Below the pieces are notes generated by a model. The model worked only from the letters and a program-made list of their open reading frames with translations. It did not search any database and was not told the DNA's origin. From Boothiomyces macroporosus (lineage: Eukaryota; Chytridiomycota; Chytridiomycetes; Rhizophydiales; Terramycetaceae), in contig JADGKB010000122.1 of NCBI GenBank assembly GCA_027604185.1, positions 1 through 36,644 on the forward strand: DNA of 36,644 bases, written 5' to 3'. Both the position numbers and the translations under genes were made by a program. Positions 10,652 through 18,297 of the stretch are shown in pieces. How positions within the stretch are numbered: the first letter of the stretch is position 1; each line of letters opens with the position of its first letter.

Positions 10652-11554
10652 TTAAAAGGATGAAGATTTGCGGATAGTCACCGATTCCCCGGATAATACA
10701 GGATTTTCGTTTGGTACCGGACTACCTCTTGGGGAATGCGAGTGCGTAGTCTTCTCGGCGCACAGTTCTTTAGTTAATATAGTGGATCCGTTTTTGATGA
10801 AAAATATACAATTCAGCCCCAGCTCTGCAATGCACCCCACCCATAGTGTTCCTTGGTATACCAAAATGTTCCAAAGGATTATTCCCCATACCGTTGTCTG
10901 GAGCAGAATACTGATGTTACCGATATTCGCGACTGTCCACAAAATGCTGTACTCCTGTGCTGGAGATGCAGACCGTGCCCTGTCAGAGGAAATAGCAGCT
11001 TTGATGATATTCACACTGAATATACATATTCCAAATAGTGTGGATGTGATAGAGTAGTAGATTGCTTGAAATTGGGTATAAATCGAAGACGGAGGAGGCA
11101 AGGATTTACCGTTTATCACATCCAGAATCCCCGAAACGATTCCAAGTGCCATCAAACCGAAATGTACCAGTATTACCAAATTTTCCAACTGGTCTCTCCT
11201 CCTTGTATTTGTCATTGGTTGTAGATGTTTGATTATTGCCAAAGCAGTCTGGCTGGCACATAGTACAGCAAAAGCTATTCTGCTGATATAGAAATTCACT
11301 TTGGAGAGTGATGCCGCGTCTACTGTGTTGACAAAAGAGTAGTTTACTGTATACAGAGTCAGCGAGACTATGTTGAAGACCAAAATCCAAAAGCGATATT
11401 GCTTCTTTTCGTGATATTTTATCTGGTATAAACGATAGATAGCTAGAACAATATTGGTGACTAGAATGGTGGCAGAAATCCCTGTTAGATATGCCACTGT
11501 TTGAGTTATGATTATTCGCATCTTCCCAGCCGCGAAAAAATTTGATGAAAGCAT
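10652..11554 (-). CDS. Seven-transmembrane protein, tandem paralog 1
   Basis: 300 aa, no intron, ATG at 11554; a second Met (MRIIITQTVAYLTGIS) is where similarity to the paralogs begins and may be the real start. Seven hydrophobic segments are visible, followed by a Ser-rich cytoplasm-like tail. Shared family features: GIS in helix 1, a Tyr-rich loop after it, YISR in helix 3, LPPP...S in the loop before helix 5, LW...GNISI..Q in helix 6, and ELGLN..FFI.NG at the end of helix 7. The topology suggests a receptor or membrane sensor, but I do not recognise a named family. Confidence 0.75.
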   Translation of the reverse strand: MLSSNFFAAGKMRIIITQTVAYLTGISATILVTNIVLAIYRLYQIKYHEKKQYRFWILVFNIVSLTLYTVNYSFVNTVDAASLSKVNFYISRIAFAVLCASQTALAIIKHLQPMTNTRRRDQLENLVILVHFGLMALGIVSGILDVINGKSLPPPSSIYTQFQAIYYSITSTLFGICIFSVNIIKAAISSDRARSASPAQEYSILWTVANIGNISILLQTTVWGIILWNILVYQGTLWVGCIAELGLNCIFFIKNGSTILTKELCAEKTTHSHSPRGSPVPNENPVLSGESVTIRKSSSF

Positions 11555-11606
11555 TGTCGGTGCAATCTGGAGGATTTCAAAAGGTTAAAATATTACATTT
11601 TATTAA

Positions 11607-12515
11607 CTACTGATTTTCCTGCTCGCTTACCGAAATAGACTCGATTGAATCCTCAACCAGCATAGACTCGTGCGGGCTATGTCTTTCATAGTAATCACTT
11701 CCCTTTGACTGATTCGACAACACTTTTATGGTAATCACTGCTCCATTATCGATAAAGAATATTGTATTCAAGCACAGCTCGCTAATGCAAGATACCCATG
11801 GCGATCCGCTATTTGTAAAACTGTTCCACAATACAATAACCCAGGCCACTGTCTGCAGAAAAATACTACCAATGCCTAGTGAGAGTATTGTCCACAGGTT
11901 ACTATCTGCCTTCAATTTTCCAAAAAATGATATGGACAGATCTGCAACTGCTGCACTTTTCAGCAGTTTGAGAGAAAATACGCAGAATCCGAAAAGTGCC
12001 GATACAAAAGCGAAAAAGAATATCGGCAGTTTAGACCATATTGTAGCAGGGGGAGTTGCGGCCGCTGAAAGGTATATGTCCAAACACCCTGAGATTATCC
12101 CCATAAGCAAGAAGCCCAAATTTAGAATCATGGTGACAATTTCCGCAAACAACCGCTTTTTCACATTGGTGATAACTTGAAGATACTTGATGGTTGCCAG
12201 AGTGGACTGTGACGCGCATGTTAAATAGAATGCGATTCTATTGATATAGAAATAACTTTTCGGCGTTCCATCGGATAAATCAACGATATTATATTGAGAG
12301 AAGTTGGCCGTGTGTAATGTGAGCGCAGAAATATTTAGTATCAGTAACCAAAAGCACCACTTATTCAGTTCGTATTGGTAGATTTGACATAGCCTATAGA
12401 TGGCTAGGAATAAATTCATCAAGCATAGCCCTGCAGATATACCCGTAACGTACGCAATAAGTTGAGCTAATATTACCGCCATGTAAATTAGGGAAAAAGT
12501 ACTTTTCCCTCCCAT
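11607..12515 (-). CDS. Seven-transmembrane protein, tandem paralog 2
   Basis: 302 aa, intronless, ATG at 12515. It carries the same landmarks as its neighbours: TGIS in helix 1, LTLHTANFS in helix 2, YINRIAF in helix 3, SELCLNTIFFIDNGA in helix 7. The C-terminal tail is rich in Ser, Glu and Asp (ESMLVEDSIESISVSE) and may be phosphorylated. It follows paralog 3 in the same direction; 52 bp separate its stop from the paralog 1 start. Its divergence from paralog 1 is large, so the duplication is not recent. Confidence 0.75.
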   Translation of the reverse strand: MGGKSTFSLIYMAVILAQLIAYVTGISAGLCLMNLFLAIYRLCQIYQYELNKWCFWLLILNISALTLHTANFSQYNIVDLSDGTPKSYFYINRIAFYLTCASQSTLATIKYLQVITNVKKRLFAEIVTMILNLGFLLMGIISGCLDIYLSAAATPPATIWSKLPIFFFAFVSALFGFCVFSLKLLKSAAVADLSISFFGKLKADSNLWTILSLGIGSIFLQTVAWVIVLWNSFTNSGSPWVSCISELCLNTIFFIDNGAVITIKVLSNQSKGSDYYERHSPHESMLVEDSIESISVSEQENQ

Positions 12516-12704
12516 TGAAAATCAATTTTTCACCTAAAGAGTTGATACCATGGATATTATCAACTTTTGGATTAGTGATAATGAAGGTTGAAAATAATCT
12601 GATCCTGCGTAGAGTCAATTATTTTTGATTCCGTTTAATTCCGTCGGACCAAAGATGGTTCTCGAATTTTTTAATTAAACAATGGGTGGTATATTAAAAT
12701 AAAT

Positions 12705-13535
12705 TCAGGTTGTTTCCAAGTCATGACGGTGTACGCTTCTATTCGGCGATTGTACAGGGTTCTCTTTGGCTTTGCTTAGCTCACCAACAGCCACTTCGCT
12801 TGCATTCTCGATGAAAAATATCAAATTCAGACACATAGTGGATATGGTAGCCAGCCATTGAGATCCGTTATTAACAAAGGTATTCCACAAGACTATACAC
12901 CAGCCGCCAGTCTGGGAAAGAACACTGAAATTACCAATACCAACTATTGCCCACAAATTCCAATTATTTCCAACTTGTCCGCACAAAGATAGTTCCAAAT
13001 CAGCCATCATTGCGCTTTTAATTAGCTTCACCAGAAATATTGTAAAGCCAATCAAGACCGAGGAAGCCGCGTAATAGAATGTGGGAATTTTGGTGTAAAG
13101 AGAGATTGTTGGTGGAAGTGTAGTTGCAATTGTAACATCAATGCATCCCCAAATGATACCAAACACCAGCATTCCAAAATTGACGACCAAAACAATGTAG
13201 ATCATCAATTCCCTGTATTTTTTATTCTTGACCACTTGCAAGTATTTGATGGTAGTCATAGATATGTGAGACGCGCAGAATAAAGCAAATGAAATTCTAC
13301 TAACATAGTATGTCATCTTTGATGTTATTGAGTTCATATTGACTGTATTTAATATCGAATAATTAGAGGTAAAGATTAGCAATGAAAACGTTGCAATTCC
13401 TAATAGACTAGGGATAAATTTGGTGTGTAGCTGAACTTTGCGCAATCGTAGGATAACACCAAGAATATTCATAATTAATATGCTAGTTGATAATCCGGCG
13501 ATATAAGCAATCATTTGGACTGGCACGACTTTCAT
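12705..13535 (-). CDS. Seven-transmembrane protein, tandem paralog 3
   Basis: 276 aa from the ATG at 13535 (MKVVPVQMIAYIAGLS); the frame is open further upstream but only with a TTG start. It has seven hydrophobic segments, YYVSRISFALFCASH in helix 3, LPPTISLYTKIPTFYY before helix 5 and STMCLNLIFFIENAS in helix 7. Helix 7 has TMCLN where the other three have (S/A)EL-x-LN, so it is the most divergent copy there. It lacks their long tail. Function unknown. Confidence 0.72.
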   Translation of the reverse strand: MKVVPVQMIAYIAGLSTSILIMNILGVILRLRKVQLHTKFIPSLLGIATFSLLIFTSNYSILNTVNMNSITSKMTYYVSRISFALFCASHISMTTIKYLQVVKNKKYRELMIYIVLVVNFGMLVFGIIWGCIDVTIATTLPPTISLYTKIPTFYYAASSVLIGFTIFLVKLIKSAMMADLELSLCGQVGNNWNLWAIVGIGNFSVLSQTGGWCIVLWNTFVNNGSQWLATISTMCLNLIFFIENASEVAVGELSKAKENPVQSPNRSVHRHDLETT

Positions 13536-13642
13536 TCTGGCTAATTCTCTGTTTGAATCACGAAAAATATCGGTAAAAAACCTTCTCAACTTGGAACTTG
13601 TAATGAAGCACCAATGTAATTGCTTGGATAAATTAAGTTTAT

Positions 13643-14554
13643 TTACGCATCCAACTTGCTTAGGTCAACAAGATCTTCTTCCGAAATTACAATTGAATTA
13701 CGAACTGGGATGGAAGCATTAGTGGCAGCAATATCCACTTGTTCGGCACATAGGACTTTAGTCAAAACTGTAGCGCCATTCTCGATAAAGAATATCGCGT
13801 TCAGACAAAGCTCGCTTATGCTACCCAACCAAAGCCCTGCGCTATTGGTAAAGTTGTTCCACAATATGAGTGACCATGCGATAGTTTGGAGAAAGATACT
13901 AATATTTCCTACCGTTGCAATAATCCATAATATATTTCGCTGACCCATTAACGATTTTAACATATCAGCTTGAATCGCACTTTGAATAATGTTGAACGAA
14001 AACACAATTGTACCAAAAAATACGGAAGAGCATGCATAATACAGGAATGGAAATTTGGTTGTCAAGGACGCAGCTGGTGGAAGTTGAGGAGAATTTGATA
14101 TATCTATGCATCCAAATACTGCCCCTACAATCATGAATCCAAGATGAGTAATAAACAGCACCGCTTCCGTTATATACCGCATATTGACATTTTTCATAAG
14201 TTGAAGGTATTTTATATTCGCGAATATTGTAAATGTAGCGCAGTTGATGTTGAGAGAAACACGACTGATATAATAATTTATAGGAGAATAGGTTGAACCA
14301 TTTTCGACCGTGTTTATAAATGAAAAATTCGCTGTGTGGATGGTAAGCGCAGAAACGCTTATCAACAGTAACCATGACCTATACCTCTTTTTTTCAATAG
14401 TTTTGATTTGGTATATACGGTATGCTGCTAGGAATATGTTCATTAATAGTATGCCGCTTGATATTCCTACCACATACGCGATGGCCTGTGTTTGATTTTC
14501 TTGCATGAAATTCAGATGGAAAATTTTTTGGAAAAAAATGGAAAAATTAACCAT
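13643..14554 (-). CDS. Seven-transmembrane protein, tandem paralog 4
   Basis: 303 aa, intronless, ATG at 14554; an alternative Met at 14506 (MQENQTQAIAYVVGIS) lines up with the starts of the paralogs. It keeps the family pattern: HTANFSFINTV in helix 2, YYISRVSL in helix 3, LPPAASLTTKFPFLYYA, WIIATVGNISIFLQT, SELCLNAIFFIENGA. The tail is acidic and ends DLVDLSKLDA. It is the first gene of a four-gene same-strand array, with 107 bp to the next. Confidence 0.75.
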   Translation of the reverse strand: MVNFSIFFQKIFHLNFMQENQTQAIAYVVGISSGILLMNIFLAAYRIYQIKTIEKKRYRSWLLLISVSALTIHTANFSFINTVENGSTYSPINYYISRVSLNINCATFTIFANIKYLQLMKNVNMRYITEAVLFITHLGFMIVGAVFGCIDISNSPQLPPAASLTTKFPFLYYACSSVFFGTIVFSFNIIQSAIQADMLKSLMGQRNILWIIATVGNISIFLQTIAWSLILWNNFTNSAGLWLGSISELCLNAIFFIENGATVLTKVLCAEQVDIAATNASIPVRNSIVISEEDLVDLSKLDA

Positions 14555-15042
14555 ATTGGGAAGTTTTCAAAGTTTTTTTTAAAGTTTAAAGTAGCTAATT
14601 AGTTGGTTTGTACCAATAGTAATGGGAATGGATTTTATATTTCATTCAATATGGAATCATCTTGGATTTGTGGAAAAGAAAAGTGAATTTCAAGGCTAAT
14701 TTCTAATTTCAATTGACTTAAGAGATTATAAATTTCCAAAATTTGTAAATAATTGAATACTACTTGCAATCCATGTTGGTGCTCACTGATGAATTAATAA
14801 ACGCGAAATAATAGATTAAAAGTGAAATTAATACTCTAATTGAAAGAAATCTGGAAAACGTAACTTTATTCTAAAGCGATTTCAATAATCCGATTGAAAA
14901 TGTCCGCTCATGATGAAGTGAATGTATAATTGATTTCAAAAAGTTAAAATTCACGTGATCGGAGAATTAAAAATGATTGGATATCCTTGCTTGAAAAAAA
15001 TCTGAAAATCAAAAAATATCGCAGGATTTCTTACTCTTAAAA
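14555..15042. other. Divergent intergenic region, 7TM array / RPS12
   Basis: Very AT-rich with no supported gene. It must hold the promoters of 7TM paralog 4 (leftward) and RPS12 (rightward). A C-box-like ATGATGA at 14910-14916 and a CTGA at 15002-15005 are about 85 bases apart but lack a terminal stem, so I do not call a snoRNA. Confidence 0.5.
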
Positions 15043-15557
15043 AGTAAGTTCCAAAAGCTAAGGAGTTTGTAGTTCTGTATAGAAATGCATTCGATGACAT
15101 AGTTTTTTTCAATATCAAGGAGGATTTAATCTTAGTGTCCACTGCCGGAGATGATGTAGCTGTTGAAGTACAAGCCGATACTACCCAAGGAACTCTCACT
15201 GTTGAAGAAGCCTTGAAACAAGTATTGAAGAAGGCTCTCATTAATGATGGTCTTTCCCGTGGTATCAGAGAATGTGTAAAAGCACTCGACAGAAGACAAG
15301 CTCAACTTTGTGTTTTGGTTGAAACCTGCACTGAAAAGGAATACTTGAAATTGGTTGAAGCATTGTGCGTAGAACACAACATTAACTTGATTAAACTTGA
15401 CGACGCAAAGAAATTGGGTGAATGGGCTGGATTATGCAAAATCGACCGTGAAGGAAATGCCAGAAAGGTCGTTGGTGCTTCTGTCGTTGTCGTCCGTGAC
15501 TATGGTGAAGATAGCGAAGCTATGAATGTTTTGTTGGAATACTTTAGAACTCGTTAG
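15043..15557 (+). CDS. RPS12: 40S ribosomal protein S12 (eS12), start codon split by an intron
   Basis: 140-aa component of the small ribosomal subunit. The body matches eS12 closely: [34 protein letters not shown], then [20 protein letters not shown], and a C-terminus VLLEYFRTR. The open frame begins TG TCC at 15136 directly after TTTAATCTTAG, with no ATG. The best solution is that the start codon is split, A at 15043 and TG at 15136-15137, by an intron 15044-15135 (92 nt) with a perfect GTAAGT donor. A second GTAAGT donor follows the TAG stop without a gap (see 15558-15686). Length, frame and family match are clear; only the exact position of the first exon is inferred. Confidence 0.93.
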
Positions 15558-15686
15558 GTAAGTTTTTCAAGTTGGTGTTGATGATCGTGATCTCCCTCTT
15601 CTGATTCTTTTGAAGATATTTCGCATCCGGAATCATTATATGCACGTCTGAACCAATACTTTCTATTAGAGCATTTCTAATCCTAG
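15558..15686 (+). other. 3'-UTR intron of RPS12 hosting a snoRNA
   Basis: GTAAGT begins on the first base after the RPS12 TAG. TTTCTAATCCTAG ends at 15686, giving a 129-nt intron with the same donor and branch wording as the 5' intron of this gene. It is more than five times longer than the usual 19-20 nt introns here, which suggests it is kept long by what it contains. Confidence 0.75.
15572..15656 (+). ncRNA. C/D-box snoRNA candidate, SNORD100-like
   Basis: Terminal stem TTGG (15572-15575) / CCAA (15653-15656) encloses C box TTGATGA (15578-15584), D' CTGA (15601-15604), C'-like TGAAGAT (15611-15617) and D CTGA (15648-15651). The nine bases before D' (CTCCCTCTT) pair with the conserved 18S stretch GAGAGGGAG, eight Watson-Crick and one G-U. 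The fifth base upstream of D' meets the first G of GGG. By my count from the human U14 target C462, this is 18S G436, the position I recall for SNORD100 (HBII-429), which vertebrates also carry in RPS12. Boxes, stem and spacing are seen directly; the 18S sequence and SNORD100 details are from memory. The C box has T instead of purine at its first position. Confidence 0.75.
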
Positions 15687-15716
15687 GTTTTTATATTCAA
15701 ATAAACTCCATATTCA

Positions 15717-16095
15717 TTAACCTTTATTGAAAAATTCTTGCTTTAAATCTCTCTTGTCTGGAATCTCGCTTAGCTGGTGTAGGAACCAAGTGAGCGACGC
15801 CCAAAGACAACAAGCAATTCTATGTTAGTAAAACTTACCCCATCAGAAATACAACATGCCACGATCTGGACATGTAGTATAGAAATAAGAGATTAAAGAA
15901 CAGAAATACAAAGATAAAGTGGATAAAGAACTGAATTTTTGTGGAATATCCTGGAGTGAATATCGAATCAATTATTGCGGTAGTGATCCCTCCTTGCTGA
16001 GCGTCCGCCTCTTGCTCCGTCTGTAGCGAATCCTGGATTTCCGGTTCTTCTACGACAGGTTCCTCTTGATTATTTTTCCTATTTTTCAATTCCAT
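15717..16095 (-). CDS. PKR1: Pkr1-like ER protein, V-ATPase assembly factor
   Basis: One 19-nt intron (15820-15838) gives 119 aa. An acidic N-terminal region precedes IIDSIFTPG (residues 41-49), the signature element of the Pkr1 family, and two hydrophobic helices (about 54-74 and 80-98, the second ending LWASLTWFLHQL). Yeast Pkr1 has a very similar plan and helps assemble the V-ATPase V0 sector in the ER membrane. Here the acidic extension is at the N-terminus, whereas the yeast protein carries its long charged tail at the C-terminus. The second exon restores helix 2, which supports the splice. Its ATG (16095) is 5 bp from the divergent ATG of the next gene, and its stop is about 30 bp beyond the RPS12 3' intron. 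Confidence 0.8.
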
Positions 16096-16100
16096 CCTAA

Positions 16101-18287
16101 ATGAAAAAAATATTCAACCTGTTAATGTTGGTAAAGCCAAGAGCTCAAAGATATTCAACTTCAGCATTAACAGTAATGCGAAATAGATTGCAGAATACAA
16201 ATGAAAATTTAAAAAAGTTTGTGGATGACTTGGTTGTAGGAGTAGACACTAGGAGGATAGAAAAACAGGACGCATTCGACTTGCTATTACCGCTTCTCTC
16301 TCGGCAGCAGGTACCGGGTAATCTTTACTCTTCAATGCTGTATTTGGATAAACAAAAAAGTTTAGAAACAAAAAATGAACAGGTATATTTACATTATATC
16401 AATAGCAATAATTACATTGAACCATTTTCGTACAACACATTTAATCACATGCTGCTCAAAGCAGTACAGAATCAGGACCAGAGTAAAATAATGGAGTTGC
16501 TCAGGATGAAAAAGTGGAGAATAGACGATGCAATATTTCCACATTTGGAAGCACTATTTGCTAATGGATACAAGAATAATGAATTGGTTTGCTATCTCTT
16601 GATGAAAAATCATGTTGATGATGCATTCGAATATTTTATGAAAATCAACAATGAGAATACCAATTATTCAAATCCTGTGGAGGACACAACAAATTACGAA
16701 TTAATCACAAATCAGAATTTAATTTCAAAAATGCTGTATATACTGTCTAGTAAAAGAAAAACAAAACAAGCCCTTACTCTCGTAAGAGAAATTCTGCCGC
16801 AAATACGATATCCAAAAGCTTTAATGATTCCATTAAAGCAAACCAGGTTGTCTATTCAACCAGACTCACTGCTACAAAAGAATATTGTGTACACTTTGGA
16901 AAAGGCGAAATTGAGAAAGATTGTGGAATCATTAGGATACTCTTTTCCGAAGCGTAATGTTGCTCAATACAACAGCGCACTGGTGGAGAGTTTAAAAAGA
17001 AACGATCACTTGAATGCTAAAGCAGTTCTTGATGAAATGCTTCACAATAATATTAAAATTGATTTAAAAATGTACTGTACAATACTATCTTTTCGCTTAG
17101 AGTATGGCAGTCTAAAGGATGGGAAAAGCGTATACCAACACGTTTTATTGAACGGACTGACTCCTGATATTAGGTTCTTTAATGTGTGGCTCGAGAGAGA
17201 AATTCTAGATTCAATAATTACAAACACCAACTGTGACTCTACAGCAGATACTAGGAATCTAAAGAGTAAAGTTAAAGAGCTCTTACCAGACTCTTTGAAC
17301 TTGTTAAAGAAAAAACAAGAGCAAATTACCCACTTGATAAATAATGTCACAGAACCAGATTCAAAAACATATTCACTCTTATTGTATACTAATCAAGAGC
17401 ATTTAGTAGCTAATGTCAAAGATTGCGATTACTACAGTAATGTAATTCCTGCATTATTGGATATAGATTACCAAAGGGCAAAATCAGAATTCTTGGAAGG
17501 AATCAAACATGAAAAGCTAAATAGATTTATTACAAATTCAATGTTGCAAAAAACAGCTGATTTGAGTGAAAAAAGCTTCTTGCTGTACACCATGTACAAA
17601 CACGAGTATGCATTTCCAAAACCGCTTTTGGCTACTGTATTAGAAAAGCTGATTGATAATCATATTTATTGGTGCATAGTATTGATTCCGCAATTGGATT
17701 ATTGGAAAGATGGAAATAGGCTATTTGCAAAGGTAGTTTATCAAATCCCAAAAGTAAACTTTTATGATTCTGGTCTTGACGCAAAAGAAGCAATTGGCAA
17801 ACTTGTGGATATTCTGTATTACAACAAGTCTGATACTATACCTTTAGAGATGGCATTTCCGTACCTAGTTCATATTGTTAGGGATTTATGCAAAGCTCAT
17901 CATAAAAACAAGTTTCCCAGTCTTCCACCTGCTAAAAGACTGGTTTTCAAAAAGGAAAAGCTACAGCCATTGCCACCTTCTGAAGAATTACAAAAGATTA
18001 CCAAGGAGCCTATTAAAACAGTAACAACTGTAATTGGCGAACTATTCAAAGATGTAGACGAACTAGTCTTTGGAATTGGCGACGGAACTGTTTGGTGGGA
18101 CGACTTGAAAAAGACACAAAAACAATTACTGCGAGAAGTTGTAAAGCAAGAATGGTCCAATGGTTACTTGTCACGACCGTTTGTCAACAAAATGGTCCAT
18201 AATATTAACGGCTTTGAATCTGAAAAAGATTGGTTTAAACGAGAAGAGCGGATTATAGAATATATTCAGCTTGCAAAAAGGGTGTAA
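16101..18287 (+). CDS. PPR-like mitochondrial RNA-binding protein
   Basis: 728 aa, no intron, ATG at 16101. The start has a typical mitochondrial presequence (MKKIFNLLMLVKPRAQRYST). The middle carries divergent pentatricopeptide-repeat helices: YNSALVESLKRNDHLNAKAV, LDEMLHNNIKIDLKMYCTIL, LNGLTPDIRFFNVWLE. Such proteins bind organellar transcripts for processing, stability or translation. The C-terminal 150 residues are Lys-rich and end in an aromatic helical segment. I cannot name the orthologue. Its stop is 10 bp from that of the convergent GPLD1-like gene. Confidence 0.75.
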   Translation: MKKIFNLLMLVKPRAQRYSTSALTVMRNRLQNTNENLKKFVDDLVVGVDTRRIEKQDAFDLLLPLLSRQQVPGNLYSSMLYLDKQKSLETKNEQVYLHYINSNNYIEPFSYNTFNHMLLKAVQNQDQSKIMELLRMKKWRIDDAIFPHLEALFANGYKNNELVCYLLMKNHVDDAFEYFMKINNENTNYSNPVEDTTNYELITNQNLISKMLYILSSKRKTKQALTLVREILPQIRYPKALMIPLKQTRLSIQPDSLLQKNIVYTLEKAKLRKIVESLGYSFPKRNVAQYNSALVESLKRNDHLNAKAVLDEMLHNNIKIDLKMYCTILSFRLEYGSLKDGKSVYQHVLLNGLTPDIRFFNVWLEREILDSIITNTNCDSTADTRNLKSKVKELLPDSLNLLKKKQEQITHLINNVTEPDSKTYSLLLYTNQEHLVANVKDCDYYSNVIPALLDIDYQRAKSEFLEGIKHEKLNRFITNSMLQKTADLSEKSFLLYTMYKHEYAFPKPLLATVLEKLIDNHIYWCIVLIPQLDYWKDGNRLFAKVVYQIPKVNFYDSGLDAKEAIGKLVDILYYNKSDTIPLEMAFPYLVHIVRDLCKAHHKNKFPSLPPAKRLVFKKEKLQPLPPSEELQKITKEPIKTVTTVIGELFKDVDELVFGIGDGTVWWDDLKKTQKQLLREVVKQEWSNGYLSRPFVNKMVHNINGFESEKDWFKREERIIEYIQLAKRV

Positions 18288-18297
18288 AAGCATATAT

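Noticed and set aside
10668..11057. Plus-strand frame opposite 7TM paralog 1, and similar ones opposite paralogs 2 and 4
   Set aside because: Shadows of conserved hydrophobic codons; the minus-strand frames show family conservation.
14910..15005. Second C/D snoRNA candidate (ATGATGA ... CTGA)
   Set aside because: Boxes too far apart and no terminal stem.
15102..15135. Shorter 5' intron for RPS12 starting GTTTTTTTC
   Set aside because: It would also make A|TG, but its donor lacks the GTA seen in nearly all other introns, whereas GTAAGT at 15044 is perfect.
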